Of a stretch of DNA of 64,000 nucleotides, positions 23,662 to 34,659 are shown in pieces; positions within the stretch are counted from its first letter, which is position 1; the number at the start of each line of letters is the position of its first letter. Made by a program: the position numbers and the translations under genes. The notes beneath the pieces are model-generated. The model saw only the letters and a program-made list of their open reading frames with translations, had not been told where the DNA came from and ran no database searches. The stretch comes from Panax quinquefolius (lineage: Eukaryota > Streptophyta > Magnoliopsida > Apiales > Araliaceae), in the NCBI GenBank assembly GCA_020205615.1, contig CM035173.1, forward strand, positions 51,388,617 to 51,452,616. The letters are read 5' to 3'.

Positions 23662-23752
23662 GTCAGGGTTACTATTCACGAGTTACTATTCACGAGTTAC
23701 TATTTATGAGTTACTATTCACGAAGTTACTATTCACGAGTACTATTCATGAA
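23662..23752 (+). repeat. TTACTATTCACGA(G) short tandem array
   Basis: About six head-to-tail copies of a 14-15 bp unit GTTACTATTCACGA with small variants (TTTATG, CACGAA). Further scattered TATTCACGATATC copies follow to about 23860. The same array recurs at 32489-32560 and 46535-46616. Confidence 0.85.
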
Positions 23753-24100
23753 GCGTGAAGATGTTTTTGTGGAATTTCTATCTTTTGGTGTCTGAGTTAC
23801 TTATTCACGATATCTAAGACTATTCACGATATCTGACACTATTCACGATATTCACTATTCAATCGAAAAATAAAATTTCTTCTTTTCGTCAAAATATCTA
23901 TTCGGATACTAGCTTTGATTGTATCCATGGTTTGATCATTCTTGAATTTTACACCACTATGATTATTTTTGAGGTATTGTTGGACATGGATAAAACAAAG
24001 TACGAATCCTTAATCCTTAATCCTTGTCATTTTGTTTCACTTTGGATTCGTTCTTTAAAAATATTTTTTCATCATCCTCGCCTTAAATGATGATATTATT

Positions 24101-24300
24101 GAATATCTTTGGCTCAGAAGTGCAAAATGAATGATTTCTGAAGAATATCTTTGGCTTGTAGTGCAAAGATGAACAGTGTTTAAATGAACATGACCGATGA
24201 TGAATATCTTTGGCCCAGAGTGCAAAGATGAACAGTGTTGAGATGAACATGATGGATTGATGAATATCTTTGGCTCATGAGTGCAAAGATGAATATTTGA
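24101..24300 (+). repeat. Hairpin repeat array in LTR leader (element 2)
   Basis: Four units GAATATCTTTGGC...GTGCAAAGATGA. In the best, ATCTTTG (24147-24153) pairs with CAAAGAT (24164-24170) around GCTTGTAGTG. The stem sequence differs from family A while the loop is alike. Confidence 0.75.
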
Positions 24301-24859
24301 TTTGAGATGAATATTGATTGATGTTACAGGGGATAAAATATTGATGATGGATCGTTAAATTCATAGATTATAGTAGATTTCATTCTCTACGTAACTCTTA
24401 CATGAATTATTATTTCATTATGAATATTGATCCGAAACTTGTTGTCTATTGTATTCTATCGTTTTTTTCATTGAAGACTAACGATAATTTGTTGTATATT
24501 ATCTTAGTCATAGTATTCTTTATTGGGCTAGTTGAGCTCACCCTTTTCCTTGTTGTTCCATTTTTTCTTCTCGGGAGGCGAGAATGTAGCGAGTACTAGT
24601 CGGGTATGGAATGAAGGTTCTAGAGAGAGTTGTTTAGTAGTCCTCACCATTTTTTAAAATAATGTATCAATAATTATGATGGGGATTTATTTGCGTGTGG
24701 TTATTGTCTAGAAGACAATATTATATTTAAACTCATTAAGATATATTGTCGTATTTCACACGACATTTGTATTATTGAAGTTGTAGTTTGCTTCTTGTAC
24801 CATGTATTTGGCGACTTCGAAATGGGTGTTGTGTATACCTATTTTGGGGCGCCACAGAT

Positions 24860-24871
24860 TGGTATCGAGTT
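24860..24871 (+). other. Primer binding site, initiator tRNA-Met type (degraded)
   Basis: TGGTATCGAGTT, 3 nt after the LTR end. The usual TGGTATCAGAGC is altered by an apparent small deletion. Confidence 0.7.
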
Positions 24872-25040
24872 TAGGATATGATCTCTGGCGAGATCGGGAA
24901 TAGAACTAGAGGGGAGAGACGAGTAAATCCTTCGCTAGTGTGTCCTACCTAAGCTTATTTGTTGGTTGGTCATAATATAGGGGTATTATGTGATTTGTTA
25001 ATTTATTTAATTAACCCTTGTTTTATGATAGTTTTTAAGA

Positions 25041-25439
25041 ATGGCTGCTGAGAACGTTAACAATGGAGTGAATGAGATCGTGGAGACACCTCTAATCGCC
25101 AACCAGGATAATGTGATGTCAGACGAAGAAGGAATTAGAGATATCCATGTGGTGAGTGAAGAATTGATAGTTGCACCCGAGATAATCGCAGATGTAACAG
25201 CTGAGAGTGATGAAGAAGAGGAAGAAGAGGTACCTGAAGAGAGTTTATTAGAGGTATTTTATGATCAAAATATAGAATTGCAAAATCGTATTCATGAGTT
25301 AAAAGAGCAGGTTGAAGAATTGCAGGCAGTCGTGGAGCAAAAGGATGCAACGATTCAAGCTTGTGTTACCCGATATGTGATGCTTGAATGTAAGCACTCT
25401 TTTTGCGAGTATAAGATGATAAAGCCGAATCGAAGCTAA
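25041..25439 (+). CDS. Gag-like N-terminal ORF with acidic stretch and coiled coil
   Basis: 132 codons starting MAAENVNNGVNEIVETP, whose N-terminus aligns with element 1 gag (ENVENINGAQETIESP). Then comes an acidic run (DEEEEEEVPEES) and a heptad-like stretch (NIELQNRIHELKEQVEELQA) suggesting a coiled coil at about residues 75-110. The Retrotrans_gag capsid core seen in element 1 is absent. A stop at 25437 is followed by a frame change. It occupies the gag position behind the predicted acceptor. Whether this is a deletion remnant or a distinct Gag type is open. Confidence 0.6.
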   Translation: MAAENVNNGVNEIVETPLIANQDNVMSDEEGIRDIHVVSEELIVAPEIIADVTAESDEEEEEEVPEESLLEVFYDQNIELQNRIHELKEQVEELQAVVEQKDATIQACVTRYVMLECKHSFCEYKMIKPNRS

Positions 25440-25509
25440 AAGAAGAAATAACCGAACGAGTGAGAATGAGTGATGCATGGGTAAAAGCCGCATTTGACGC
25501 GTTGATATT

Positions 25510-25869
25510 ATGGAAAGAGATGTCCAATCTAAAAGAGAAGATTTAACGATGACGGGAAGACGCCGTCGTGCAGCAAGATCATCGACACCATCAACAAATT
25601 CTAGGGGAAGAGAACGATCGCCAGTTAGATGCTACAGATGTGGAGAGGAGGGACATATAAGGTCAAACTATTCAAAGCCTTCCAAGGTATGTTTTAGTTG
25701 TGGAAAAGATGGTCACATAGCTAGATTTTGTCCTATAGCGAAATCAAGTCCAGTTGGGACGTTGGCACCAGAGGCGGATACAGAAAAGTCAAAGTCAACG
25801 ATTACTGGAAGAGCGTTTGTCGTGACCGGTCAAAATGCGAGGAACCCGAACGAAGTTAGCACGGGTTAG
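25510..25869 (+). pseudogene. Gag zinc-knuckle region and start of protease
   Basis: An Arg/Ser-rich basic stretch precedes two knuckles: [14 protein letters not shown] (last Cys replaced by Tyr) and [14 protein letters not shown] (intact CCHC). Then [20 protein letters not shown] leads to a TAG at 25867, just before the protease. Knuckle proteins bind RNA. The frame remains open through the basic and knuckle parts. Confidence 0.8.
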
Positions 25870-26322
25870 TTAATTATAAATTCTTGCGAAGTTTATACCT
25901 TACCAGATATCGGTTCTACCCATTCTTTTATCTCTCTTTCTTAGCTCAACGCTTGAACTTGACTACGGAGAAATTAGACTTTGACCTATCCGTGGAGACT
26001 CCATTAGAGAAACTTTCATTACATCCGTTGTTTAAAAATCTTGCTTGATTCAGTTGGCACTATCACATTACCTGTTAACCTTATTTTTATAGAGATATTT
26101 GCTTTTGATGTGATTTTAAGGTTAACTACTCATCATGCCAAAATTGATTGTTTTCGTAAGGTTGTTAGTTTTCATATTCCTAAGCAACTCGTTATTCAAT
26201 TCAAGCAATCAAACTATTGTAATCAAACATTTTCATATCAAGCCATGAAGTCATTCGCTTATTACGGATGTCAAGTTTTCTTAGTCCATGTTATGGATTT
26301 GAATAAAGACACGCCGATTTGA
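25870..26322 (+). pseudogene. Tekay protease remnant
   Basis: Homology to the protease in element 1 continues after the stop. The active-site segment reads PDIGSTHSF, with Ile in place of the Thr of DTG, so it is unlikely to be active. After frameshifts, 26041-26322 holds AFDVILRLTTHHAKIDCFRK and QVFLVHVMDL. Multiple frame breaks. Confidence 0.8.
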
Positions 26323-26512
26323 ATAATATTCTGTTGTTATTGATTTTTCCTGACGTATTTCCTGAAGAATTTCTTGGTTTACTCCCAAAGACTAATATTA
26401 AATTTTGTATTGACTTTGAACCTGGTATAAAACTCATTTCTAAAATCTCATATCAAATGGCTCCTATTGAACTTCGTGAGTTAAAATTCAACTATAGAAT
26501 TTGGTACTGAGC
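26323..26512 (+). pseudogene. Tekay RT fragment, truncated
   Basis: Reads FPDVFPEEFLGLLPKTNIKF and SYQMAPIELRELKFN, then stops. The whole RT catalytic domain that should follow (IDYREL to the YxDD motif) is missing; unrelated filler-like sequence occupies about 26513-26660. Confidence 0.8.
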
Positions 26513-26659
26513 CTTTATCTTGTGACTTCCTTGTGGAATTCACCTAAGCCGAACTCTCTGTAGGGGACGCCATATTCGATGCGATAAGAAAAGCGATAGG
26601 TGTCATTGTGACGTCTTATCCAAGATTGGGATATGAGTCACAGTTGAGAGCAACCTAAG

Positions 26660-26925
26660 TCGGTAATCGAAATACGTAGCTTTCTAGGCTTAGTTGGTTA
26701 TTATCGGAGATTCGTTAAAGGATATTCTCGAATCGCTATTCCGTTAACGCAGCTGACTCGTAGAGATACAAAATTCGAATGGAGCAAGGAATGTGAGAAG
26801 AGCTTCGAAGAACTCAAGAGGAGACTCATTTCAGCACATGTTCTGACCATGCCATCCTGGAAAAGCGAACGTGGTAGCTGACGTGTTGAGTAGAAGATCG
26901 TATACTACGAGTACGATATTGTCAA
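26660..26925 (+). pseudogene. Tekay RT thumb and RNase H end, core deleted
   Basis: IRSFLGLVGYYRRFVKGYSR and FEWSKECEKSFEELKRRLIS (RT connection) run to about 26860. After an apparent deletion, ANVVADVLSRRSY follows, which normally ends RNase H. The RNase H catalytic residues in between are absent. Confidence 0.8.
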
Positions 26926-28310
26926 AGACTAATTTCGTATAATTTACAAATAATAGAGATGGAAATGAAAACTCTAGGTACCCACGTGATGATATACGAG
27001 TATAATCGACTTTAATCGATAAAGTTAAAAGTTGCTTTCGTCCGTAGGCCGGAGTGATGCGTATGAAGAAGAAAGTACAAGAAGGAGCTATTAGGAAGCG
27101 AGAATTGATGAAGAAGGAATACTTGAGTCCACTCTAGACTTTGTGTTCCTAACGACTCTGATTTGAAGTACAAGATTATGATGGAGGCACACAATACACC
27201 ATTTGCAATCCATCCTGGAAGTACTAAAATGTATCGTGATCTTCGACATACATTTTTGGTGGAGAGAGAGATTGCAAAGTTTATCTCGATGTGTTTAACT
27301 TGCCAACGTGTAAAGGCGGAGCATTTAGTACCTAAGGGTCCGTTGCAACCACTTGAGATTCCTAATGGAAGTGGGAACACATTACCATGGATTTCAATTA
27401 CGGGTCTTCCTACGGTTTCTCAAGGCATCAATGTTATTTGGGTTATTATTGATAGATTAACCAAATCGCTCATTTCTTGCTGATAAGGGAGACTTATTCC
27501 CTTGAACGTCTTGCTAGTATGTACGTGAATGAGATTGTGAGGTTGCATGGCATGCCTGTATCCATAGTTTAGGATCGTGACCCAAGATTCACTTCAAGAT
27601 TTTGGGTTAGCTTGCAAAAAGCTATGGGCACGAATTTGCGATTTAGTTCGGCATACCATCCTCAAACGGACGGACAATCAGAGAGGACTATTCAAACTCT
27701 TGAAGATCTATTAAGACTACGTGTCCTGAGACTTCAAGGGCGATTGGGATAAGTATTTACCATTTGTGGAATTCTCCTACAACAACAGCTTATCGTGCAG
27801 TATAGGTGTGGCTCCATTCAAGCATTATATGGACGAAAATGTCGTTCTCCAATATGTTGGGATGAGGTGGGTGAAGCAACATTGTTGGGACCCGAGTTAA
27901 ATACGTATGACTCACCGAAAAGATCCAAATGATTCGACAACGTATACAAATGGCACAAGATCGACAAAAGAGTTATGCGGATCTTCATCGAAAGGACGTG
28001 GAATTTAGTGTAGGGGATCATGTATTGTTGCGAGTTGCTCCATGGAAGGGAGTTACAAGATTTGGGAAGAGAGGAAAGCTCAATCCACGATTTATCGGTC
28101 CATTTCAAATTCTTAACCGAGTAGGAAATGTAGCCTATAGACTTGCGTTACCTCCAAGTATGTCTCGTGTTCATAATGTGTTTCACATATCCGTACTTCA
28201 AAAAATATGTGAAAGACCCAACCACGTTATAGAGTTAGAACCGGACGAGATAGCCGAAGACTTAAGTATGAGGAGGTACTGTCAAGATTTTGGATAGGAA
28301 GGAGCATGTC
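26926..28310 (+). pseudogene. Tekay integrase, frameshifted
   Basis: Zinc-binding part at 27163-27330 (HNTPFAIHPGSTKMYRDLRH ... CLTCQRVKAEH), core at about 27380-27720 including [18 protein letters not shown] and [19 protein letters not shown] (the D and E of the catalytic triad), and C-terminal part at 27929-28297 (RQKSYADLHRKDVEFSVGDH, GKRGKLNPRFIGPFQIL, SRVHNVFHISVLQK). Stops and frameshifts near 27130, 27483, 27570 and 27760-27930 break it. Integrase would insert the element DNA. Confidence 0.88.
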
Positions 28311-28470
28311 CTACGCGCACAAAGGTCATACCACAAGTTAAAGTTTTGTGGAGGAATCATGCTATAGAGGAAATGACCTGGGAATTGGAAACGGAAATGA
28401 AAGCGAGGTATCCTCACCTTTTGAAACACTGTGTATCGTCGTCGTCAATTTCGAGGACGAAATTTCATAA
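28240..28470 (+). pseudogene. Integrase C-terminal chromodomain
   Basis: After a frameshift near 28275 the sequence reads PQVKVLWRNHAIEEMTWELE and MKARYPHLF, the chromodomain-like end of Tekay/Del chromovirus integrases. It is thought to guide insertion to particular chromatin. Its presence supports the chromovirus call. Confidence 0.8.
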
Positions 28471-28481
28471 GGAGGGGAGGT
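28470..28481 (+). other. Polypurine tract of element 2
   Basis: AGGAGGGGAGGT directly before the 3' LTR start TGTAAG at 28482. It primes plus-strand DNA synthesis. Confidence 0.85.
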
Positions 28482-29739
28482 TGTAAGACCCCGAAATTTT
28501 TTTAAATTAAAAGGAATTTCCTTTATTTATTATTTTGAAATAGTAAGGGTTGATTTGATTAATGTGGATAGTTAAGGGTTAAATACGCAAATATTTCAAA
28601 ATAAGCAAGTGGTTATAAAATATTCATTTTGTGGGAATATTCATTTGGTCGTGGAATATTAAATCGCTTCAGGGAATATTCGTTTTGATCGTGGAATATT
28701 AAATCTTTGTTTGGGAATATTCGTAAATGCGGCCATGACCATGTGTGGGCCCATAACGGAAAGCGATTGGATGAGGAAAGCGACAAAGTTTGGGTGGTTA
28801 TAAATAACGGCGTGGTTATTACCGCTAAGATGTTGGAATACCCGGGGTTAAAATACATGAATACGCATGGTTGCACAAGAGTACACAGTATTGCACAAGA
28901 TTGTTAAATTATTGATCCTTACGTAAGAAGGCACTACTCAATAATTTTCACAATGAGTTACTTGCTCAATATTTTATTTTATTGATTCAATAAGCTGCAT
29001 TGCGTTGATATTTTATATTATTATTGTTTCAATAATTGTCATTTGCACAATATTTCCCATTATCGATCAATAATTCATATTATTTGAATAATATTATTAG
29101 ATAACATTATTGGCAATGTCTAGAAAGTTACGCTCTAAGGAGAGGTTTGGTCACCTAATTGCGCGCCAAGAAGGAGAGATCCTTATTGAAAGCCCCTCTT
29201 TCTGAATGACAACTTTGTTTGTCATAAATGTGATTCTGTAATATTATTTGTGAATAATTAATTATTGATTCATATGATAAGGAAATATTTATTTTATATG
29301 AATATAAATGATGGATTTATTTATGTGGTTATTAATGAAGGAATTAATGTTTGAGATGTTTTATTTGTATTTTATCGGATTGGAGGTATTAAAAGATTAA
29401 ATCTGTGTTATTACGACTTTATTGTGTGAGTTATAATATTTAATCCGAATAGTTGGATCGTTGTAATTTTTGGATATGTTATACATATATAAGTTGAGTA
29501 TATGTCCACAAATTTTGAACCGTTAAAAATGAGCGTATAATTTATTATGAATTTTAAGAGGTGACCCATTGTAAATTAGGTTATAAATGATTTTGGTGGA
29601 AAATTCTAGAATTGGTGGGCCCCACTTTTGGTTGGTGAGAAATGTGCTCAATTGAATTTTCAAATGTGGTGGTGGGAATAGTAGCGGTAAAAGCCATCGA
29701 GTTGCGAGTTAAGTCCGCTTCTACGTCTTAACATTTTCC

Positions 29740-29748
29740 TATAAATAG
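29740..29748 (+). promoter_or_regulatory. LTR TATA box, element 2 3' LTR
   Basis: TATAAATAG, again followed by an ATG-free stretch up to GAG|GTAAGG at 29916. A promoter here could drive transcription into flanking sequence. Confidence 0.65.
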
Positions 29749-30028
29749 AGCTAAGTTAGAATTGAAAATCACACCGAAACAAAGTTTTCTCTCTTCTCTC
29801 TATATTATCGAGTGTATTTTGTGAGTATTTAGATACTTTGAGAGTTCTTTGTTCAATCTAAGTTTCATTCAAAGATCACTTCCGACCTTTCCTTCCAAAG
29901 TCTTGATTCTTTGAGGTAAGGGATATTATTTTTTTTCAGTAATGATATTATTTCTTCAATATCATTATCTTTGAAATGTTGATCTGAAGTTTTTATCAAA
30001 TTTGGAACTTTTTCATGTCGGGAGTTCT

Positions 30029-32488
30029 TGTAAGACCCCAACTTTTATAAATAAAGATGAATTTTCTATAAATATTATTTTGAATATTATGGAATAATTT
30101 GATATAATGTTATAGTTGTGGGTAATATTTATAAATTTTGCAAAGTATGCAAGTGGTTATATTATATTCGATTGGTTAGGGAATATTCGGTTTAGCGAGG
30201 GAATAATCGTACTGATGGCTCAATCATTGGTGGACCCCACAAATGTAATTATCATTTGGATTGAGAAAAGACAAAAATAATTTATTAAAATAACGGCGGA
30301 AGTTTTACTGGTTGATCTTGTTGAACTACTTTCGGTAGTAAAAGTGCGATGTCGTGTGGTTGCATAAAGAGTAATACCAGTATTGATTATTGATGCTTAT
30401 GTGAGAAGTCACTCGGTTTGATTCCATTATTATCAAGTGAATTATTATAGCGATAATGACTTTTTGTTTTATTAGTATTATTAACGTAATAAAATGTAAA
30501 CATCTTTTTATATAAAATAGAATACTTTATTAAAGTTATTTTATAAATAAAATATATTATATTTTATTATGCATAGTGTTGCATAATGTTTTGCATAGTG
30601 TTTTTTGCATAGTGTTTGCATAGTAAAATGTTTTTATATAAATAGAATATATTATATTTTATTTAAAAGATTTTGCTTTAAATATGGATAAAATCGATTA
30701 AAGTAAATCAATCTGGACCGCTTCATGGATTAGTTACTATGCATTCCATTTTCCTATAAATAGAAGCTCATTCCTTCATTATTTTCTTACGAATTCATTG
30801 AAACTACAGAGAGAAATTATAGAGAGAAGCTATAGAGAGAAAGTTATAGAAAGAAGAAGAGTATTACGCTTTCTTCACTACTTCTATATTCAGGTTCTTT
30901 TTACGGTAGTGGGTGTTATTCTTTCTTCTTGAAGAGAACTTCATTATTCCATTCACTATTATTACATTGGAATAACTTTTGTAAAAGTGGCATACCCTAT
31001 ACATAACTTTTGTATCTGCAGGCATACCATATACTTGGTGAAATCCTTATGTTATTCCATTGCTTATTATTACATTGGAATAACTCAGATATCATGATCA
31101 CCCTATACTTGGTGACATTCTTCTATTATTCTCATTGGAACATCCATGCTCATGTGTTTTACACCTAACCCAGTTCCGTCTTATTATTATTACATTGGAA
31201 CATCACATGCGTGTGTTTTTACACCGGACTGGTTCCGCTCTTATTATTCTGCTTGGAATATCACATGCATGTGTTTTACACCGGACTGGTTCCGCTCTTT
31301 ATTATTATTACATTGGAATATCCTCGTCACATGCATGCGTTTTACGCGGGACTGGTTTCCGTTATTTATTATTCTCATTGGAATAACTTTTTGCTGTCTG
31401 CGATCTATCGCATGCATGGTGATTTCTTTTGTTATTACATTCTTTATTATACCCAGTTGGTTAAAACTTTGACTTATATACTCCATGAAATTAGTGGAAT
31501 ATCCTTGACATTTGCGCTTCATCCAAATCCTTTCATGGAAATATTCTTCTCGATATTCTTGAATTTTACTCTACAAAGCGATATCATGTTGACATTTTGG
31601 ACGTTAATAATTCTGGATAAAATAATTCTTGAACTTGTTTTATTGAATTCTTATATCATTGTCATCATCCTCATGTTTATATTTTTTTAAAGTCATCCAT
31701 GGCTTCGTAGAGCATGGATGGACTTGGTATGATTATGACCGAGGATTATTCGGTGTAATCATGGTAGTAATGTTACAAATGATGTGGTAAAAATCCTCGA
31801 TGGTAGTAATGCATTGATGGACGATTGTTGGCATGATCATGACCATTAATGAATACACAACTATTCTTGGCCCGTAGTGCGGGAATAATTGTGGTCGTGA
31901 TACTAAAGAATATCCTCGTCAGTAGTGCGGGGTGATTCGATGATGTGGATTATTTATTAAAGTTTCGAGTCTCATTTATAATGATCTTTGAAAAACCTTT
32001 TAAATCATAAAAGATAGTAGATTTTATTTTCTACTTGACTCTTTTAATGGATTGCATATTCCAACGCAATTAAACCGTTGTTGTCTATTGTATTTTTATC
32101 GGTTTAACATTGTTGAAGACTATTGATAATTTATTCTCGTATTATCTTAGTCATAATATTTCTTCTTTGGGCTAGTTGAGCTCACCCTTTCTTTCACCGT
32201 TCTCTTGAGAAAATGAGAATATAGTTTGGACGAAGTCGGGAAGCGAGTGATGGTCCCGAAGATAGCATTAGTAGTCCTCATTATTACGTGAAATAGTGTG
32301 ATAATAATTGTAATGAGGACTTTTTGTTTGAGTTTGTATAATATCTAGTAGACGATATTTGTATTTAAACTCACGCTTTATGTCGTATTGTACACTTACG
32401 CTTATGTTAATAAGTTGTATTTAAATTCTGTACCATGTAAGTGGCGACCCAAGATGGGTGATGTATACCTAATTTTGGGGGCGTCACA
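30029..32488 (+). mobile_element. Solo LTR, family A, inside the 3' LTR of element 2
   Basis: TGTAAGACCCCAACTTTTAT ... GGGGGCGTCACA, 2460 bp. Flanking 5-mers GTTCT (30024-30028) and GTTAC (32489-32493) match at three positions, a decayed target duplication. It lacks the U3 hairpin box. TATA is at 30755; the donor is altered to ACG|GTAGTG. Imperfect repeats CATTGGAATATCAC...TTTTACACCGGACTGGTTCCG lie at about 31130-31380. Confidence 0.85.
30755..30763 (+). promoter_or_regulatory. LTR TATA box (nested solo LTR)
   Basis: TATAAATAG preceded by TTACTATGCATTCCATTTTCC. Confidence 0.6.
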
Positions 32489-33645
32489 GTTACTATTCAT
32501 GAGTTACTATTCACGAGTTACTATTCACGAGTTATTATTCACGAGTACTATTCATAAAAGCGTGAAGATGTTTTTGTGGAATTTTTATCTTTTGGTGTCG
32601 AATTCTTATTCACGATACGGCCTTATTCACGATATCTGAACTTATTCACCAAAAATAAAATTTTTTCTTTTCGTCCAAAATATCTATTCGGATACTAGCT
32701 TTGATTGTATCCATGTTTTGATCATTCTTGAATTTTACACCACTATGATTATTTTTGAGGTATTGTTGGACATGGATAAAACAAAGTACGAATCCTTAAT
32801 CCTTAATCCTTGTCATTTTGTTTCCTTTGGATTCGTTCTTTAAAAATATTTTTCATCATCCTCGGTCTTAAATGATGATATTATTGAATATCTTTGGCAC
32901 CGTAGTGCAAAGATGAATGATTTCTGAAGAATATCTTTGGCTTGTAGTGCAAAGATGAGCAGTGTTTAAATGAACATGATCGATGATGAATATCTTTGGC
33001 TGTAATGCAAAGATGAAACAATGTTGAGATGAACATGGCCAGATTAATGAATATCTTTGGCTCAGAGTGCAAAGATGAATATTTGATTTGAGATGAATAT
33101 TGATTGATGTTATAGGGATAAAATATTGATGATGGACCGTTAAATTCATAGATTATAGTAGATTTCATTCTCTACGTAACTCTTACATGAATTATTATTT
33201 CAATTGCGAATATTGATCCGAAACTTGTTGTCTATTGTATTCTATCGATTTTTCCTGTTGAAGACTAACGATAATTTGTTGTATATTATCTTAGTCATAG
33301 TATTCTTTATCGGGCTAGTTAAGCTCACCCTTTTCCTTGTTGTTCCATTTTTCTTCTCGGGAGGCGAGAATGTAGCGAGTACTAGTCGGGTATGGAATGA
33401 AGGTTCTAGAGAGAGTTGTTTAGTAGTCCTCACCATTTTTGTAAAATAGTGTATCAATAATTATGATGGGGATTTATTTATGTGTGGTTATTGTCTAGAA
33501 GACAATATTATATTTAAACTCATTAAGATATATATTGTCGTATTTCACACGACATTTGTATTATTGAAGTTGTAGTTTGCTTCTTGTACCATATATTTGG
33601 CGACTCAGAATGGGTGTTGTGTATACCTATTTTGGGGGCGTCACA

Positions 33646-34461
33646 GAAATTATCCCCAAATACAAAAAAATCATCCATAAACACCAAATTCTACTCCACC
33701 ATTTCTGAAAAAATAGCCATCATGCCATGCTGGAAAGTCGTTGGTGCATTGCAAAGACCAAAAGATATACGCTGGAATGCAAAAGTTCCATAGGGACATA
33801 TAAACGTGGTTTTTTCTTGATCCTCCAGAGCTATTGCAATCTTATTGTAACCTGAATAACCATCAAGAAGGCAGTATAATTGGTGTCCAACTAACCTATC
33901 AAACATTTGATCAATGAACGGTAAGGGGAAGTGATCCTTGCGCGTAGCCTTATTCAACTTGTGGTAGTCCATGCATACTCCCCATCCTGTAATTTCCTTT
34001 TTTCGGTACACACTGTGATTTCCTTTTTCACTACTTCCTTTATGATCGGATTCAATCTTCTTTGTTGCTTAATGCTCAATTTTACCCCTTCTTCGAGCAA
34101 AATTTTGTGCATGGAAAATGATGGACTAATTCCCCGAATATCTGCTATCGTCCACCCATTTGCCATTTTATACTCTCTTAACACCCTTATTAGCTTTTTT
34201 TTTATTCTCATTAAGATACGTAGAGATAATCACTGGTAGAGTGTCGGACTTTCCCAAATAGGCATACCTCAAGTGAGCAAGAAGAGGTTTTAGCTCTAGC
34301 ATAGGTGGCTCTTCTATCGATGTTTTGGACCTCTTTTCTTCTCCTTCAGGTCGGTTAATAGTATAAAATGGCTTGCTGAATTTTTGATAAACTGGTAGAG
34401 CATCTATCCATTTGATATATTCCATATTTCCCAAGTCATCGTAGTTGTCAATCCCAACCAA
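33646..34461 (-). pseudogene. Athila reverse transcriptase, N-terminal and central part
   Basis: On the - strand: a linker (34461-34168) with PPMLELKPLLAHLRYAYLG, then RT with LNPIIKEVVKKEI, DYHKLNKATRKDHFPLPFID, DGYSGYNKIAIALEDQEKTT and GLCNAPTTFQHGMMAIF. After a stop at 33690 comes the catalytic FMDD near 33665. It then meets the element 2 insertion at 33645 and resumes at 22126. Frame changes occur near 34200 and 34000. RT would copy element RNA into DNA. Confidence 0.88.
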
Positions 34462-34659
34462 AGCAACTTCTAACGGATCCTCAAACTAACTTCCGCTAAT
34501 TTTTTGATTCACTATCTCCTCCATCGAATTTATTTGCAAGCATTTTCCCTCTTCTTTTGGGAACTTCATTGATTTGAAAACGTTAAAGGTTACTTCTTGA
34601 ACTTTGACTCACATTATTAACTCACCTTTTTTTACATCTATCAAAGTTCTCCCAGTTGC

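Larger units (their letters stand above)
22132..24856 (+). repeat. 5' LTR of Tekay element 2 (family B)
   Basis: TGTAAGACCCCGAAATTTTT ... TTTTGGGGCGCCACA, 2725 bp. Its layout parallels family A (U3 box near 22757-22870, TATA 23384, donor-like GTAAGG 23562, leader repeats, GAGCTCACCC near 24535), but the primary sequence differs in many parts. Confidence 0.92.
23562..25031 (+). other. Predicted leader intron, LTR to gag (element 2)
   Basis: Donor-like GAG|GTAAGG at 23562; acceptor-like TTTTATGATAG ends at 25031. The gag-like ATG is at 25041, exactly 9 nt downstream as in element 1. The span (1470 nt) includes the TTACTATTCACGA array, the hairpin array and the primer binding site. Prediction only. 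Confidence 0.5.
22132..33645 (+). mobile_element. Tekay/Del-type Ty3 chromovirus, element 2, with both LTRs
   Basis: Complete boundaries: GAAAT at 22127-22131 and again at 33646-33650. 5' LTR 22132-24856, primer site 24860, internal region 24857-28481, polypurine tract 28470-28481, 3' LTR 28482-33645 (split by a solo LTR). It sits inside Athila RT in opposite orientation. The internal region is only about 3.6 kb and has lost the gag core, RT catalytic centre and RNase H core, so it is a defective deletion derivative. Confidence 0.93.
28482..33645 (+). repeat. 3' LTR of Tekay element 2, split by a solo LTR
   Basis: Parts 28482-30028 and 32489-33645 together give about 2.70 kb, matching the 2.73-kb 5' LTR. 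It retains a U3 box (29116-29225), TATA (29740), donor-like GTAAGG (29916), hairpin array (about 32885-33085) and ends GGGGGCGTCACA at 33645. Confidence 0.92.

Noticed and set aside
24402..24599. Hydrophobic ORF in the LTR near GAGCTCACCC (also 33204-33449)
   Set aside because: Low-complexity T-rich LTR sequence gives hydrophobic codons by chance; the frame is not kept in family A.
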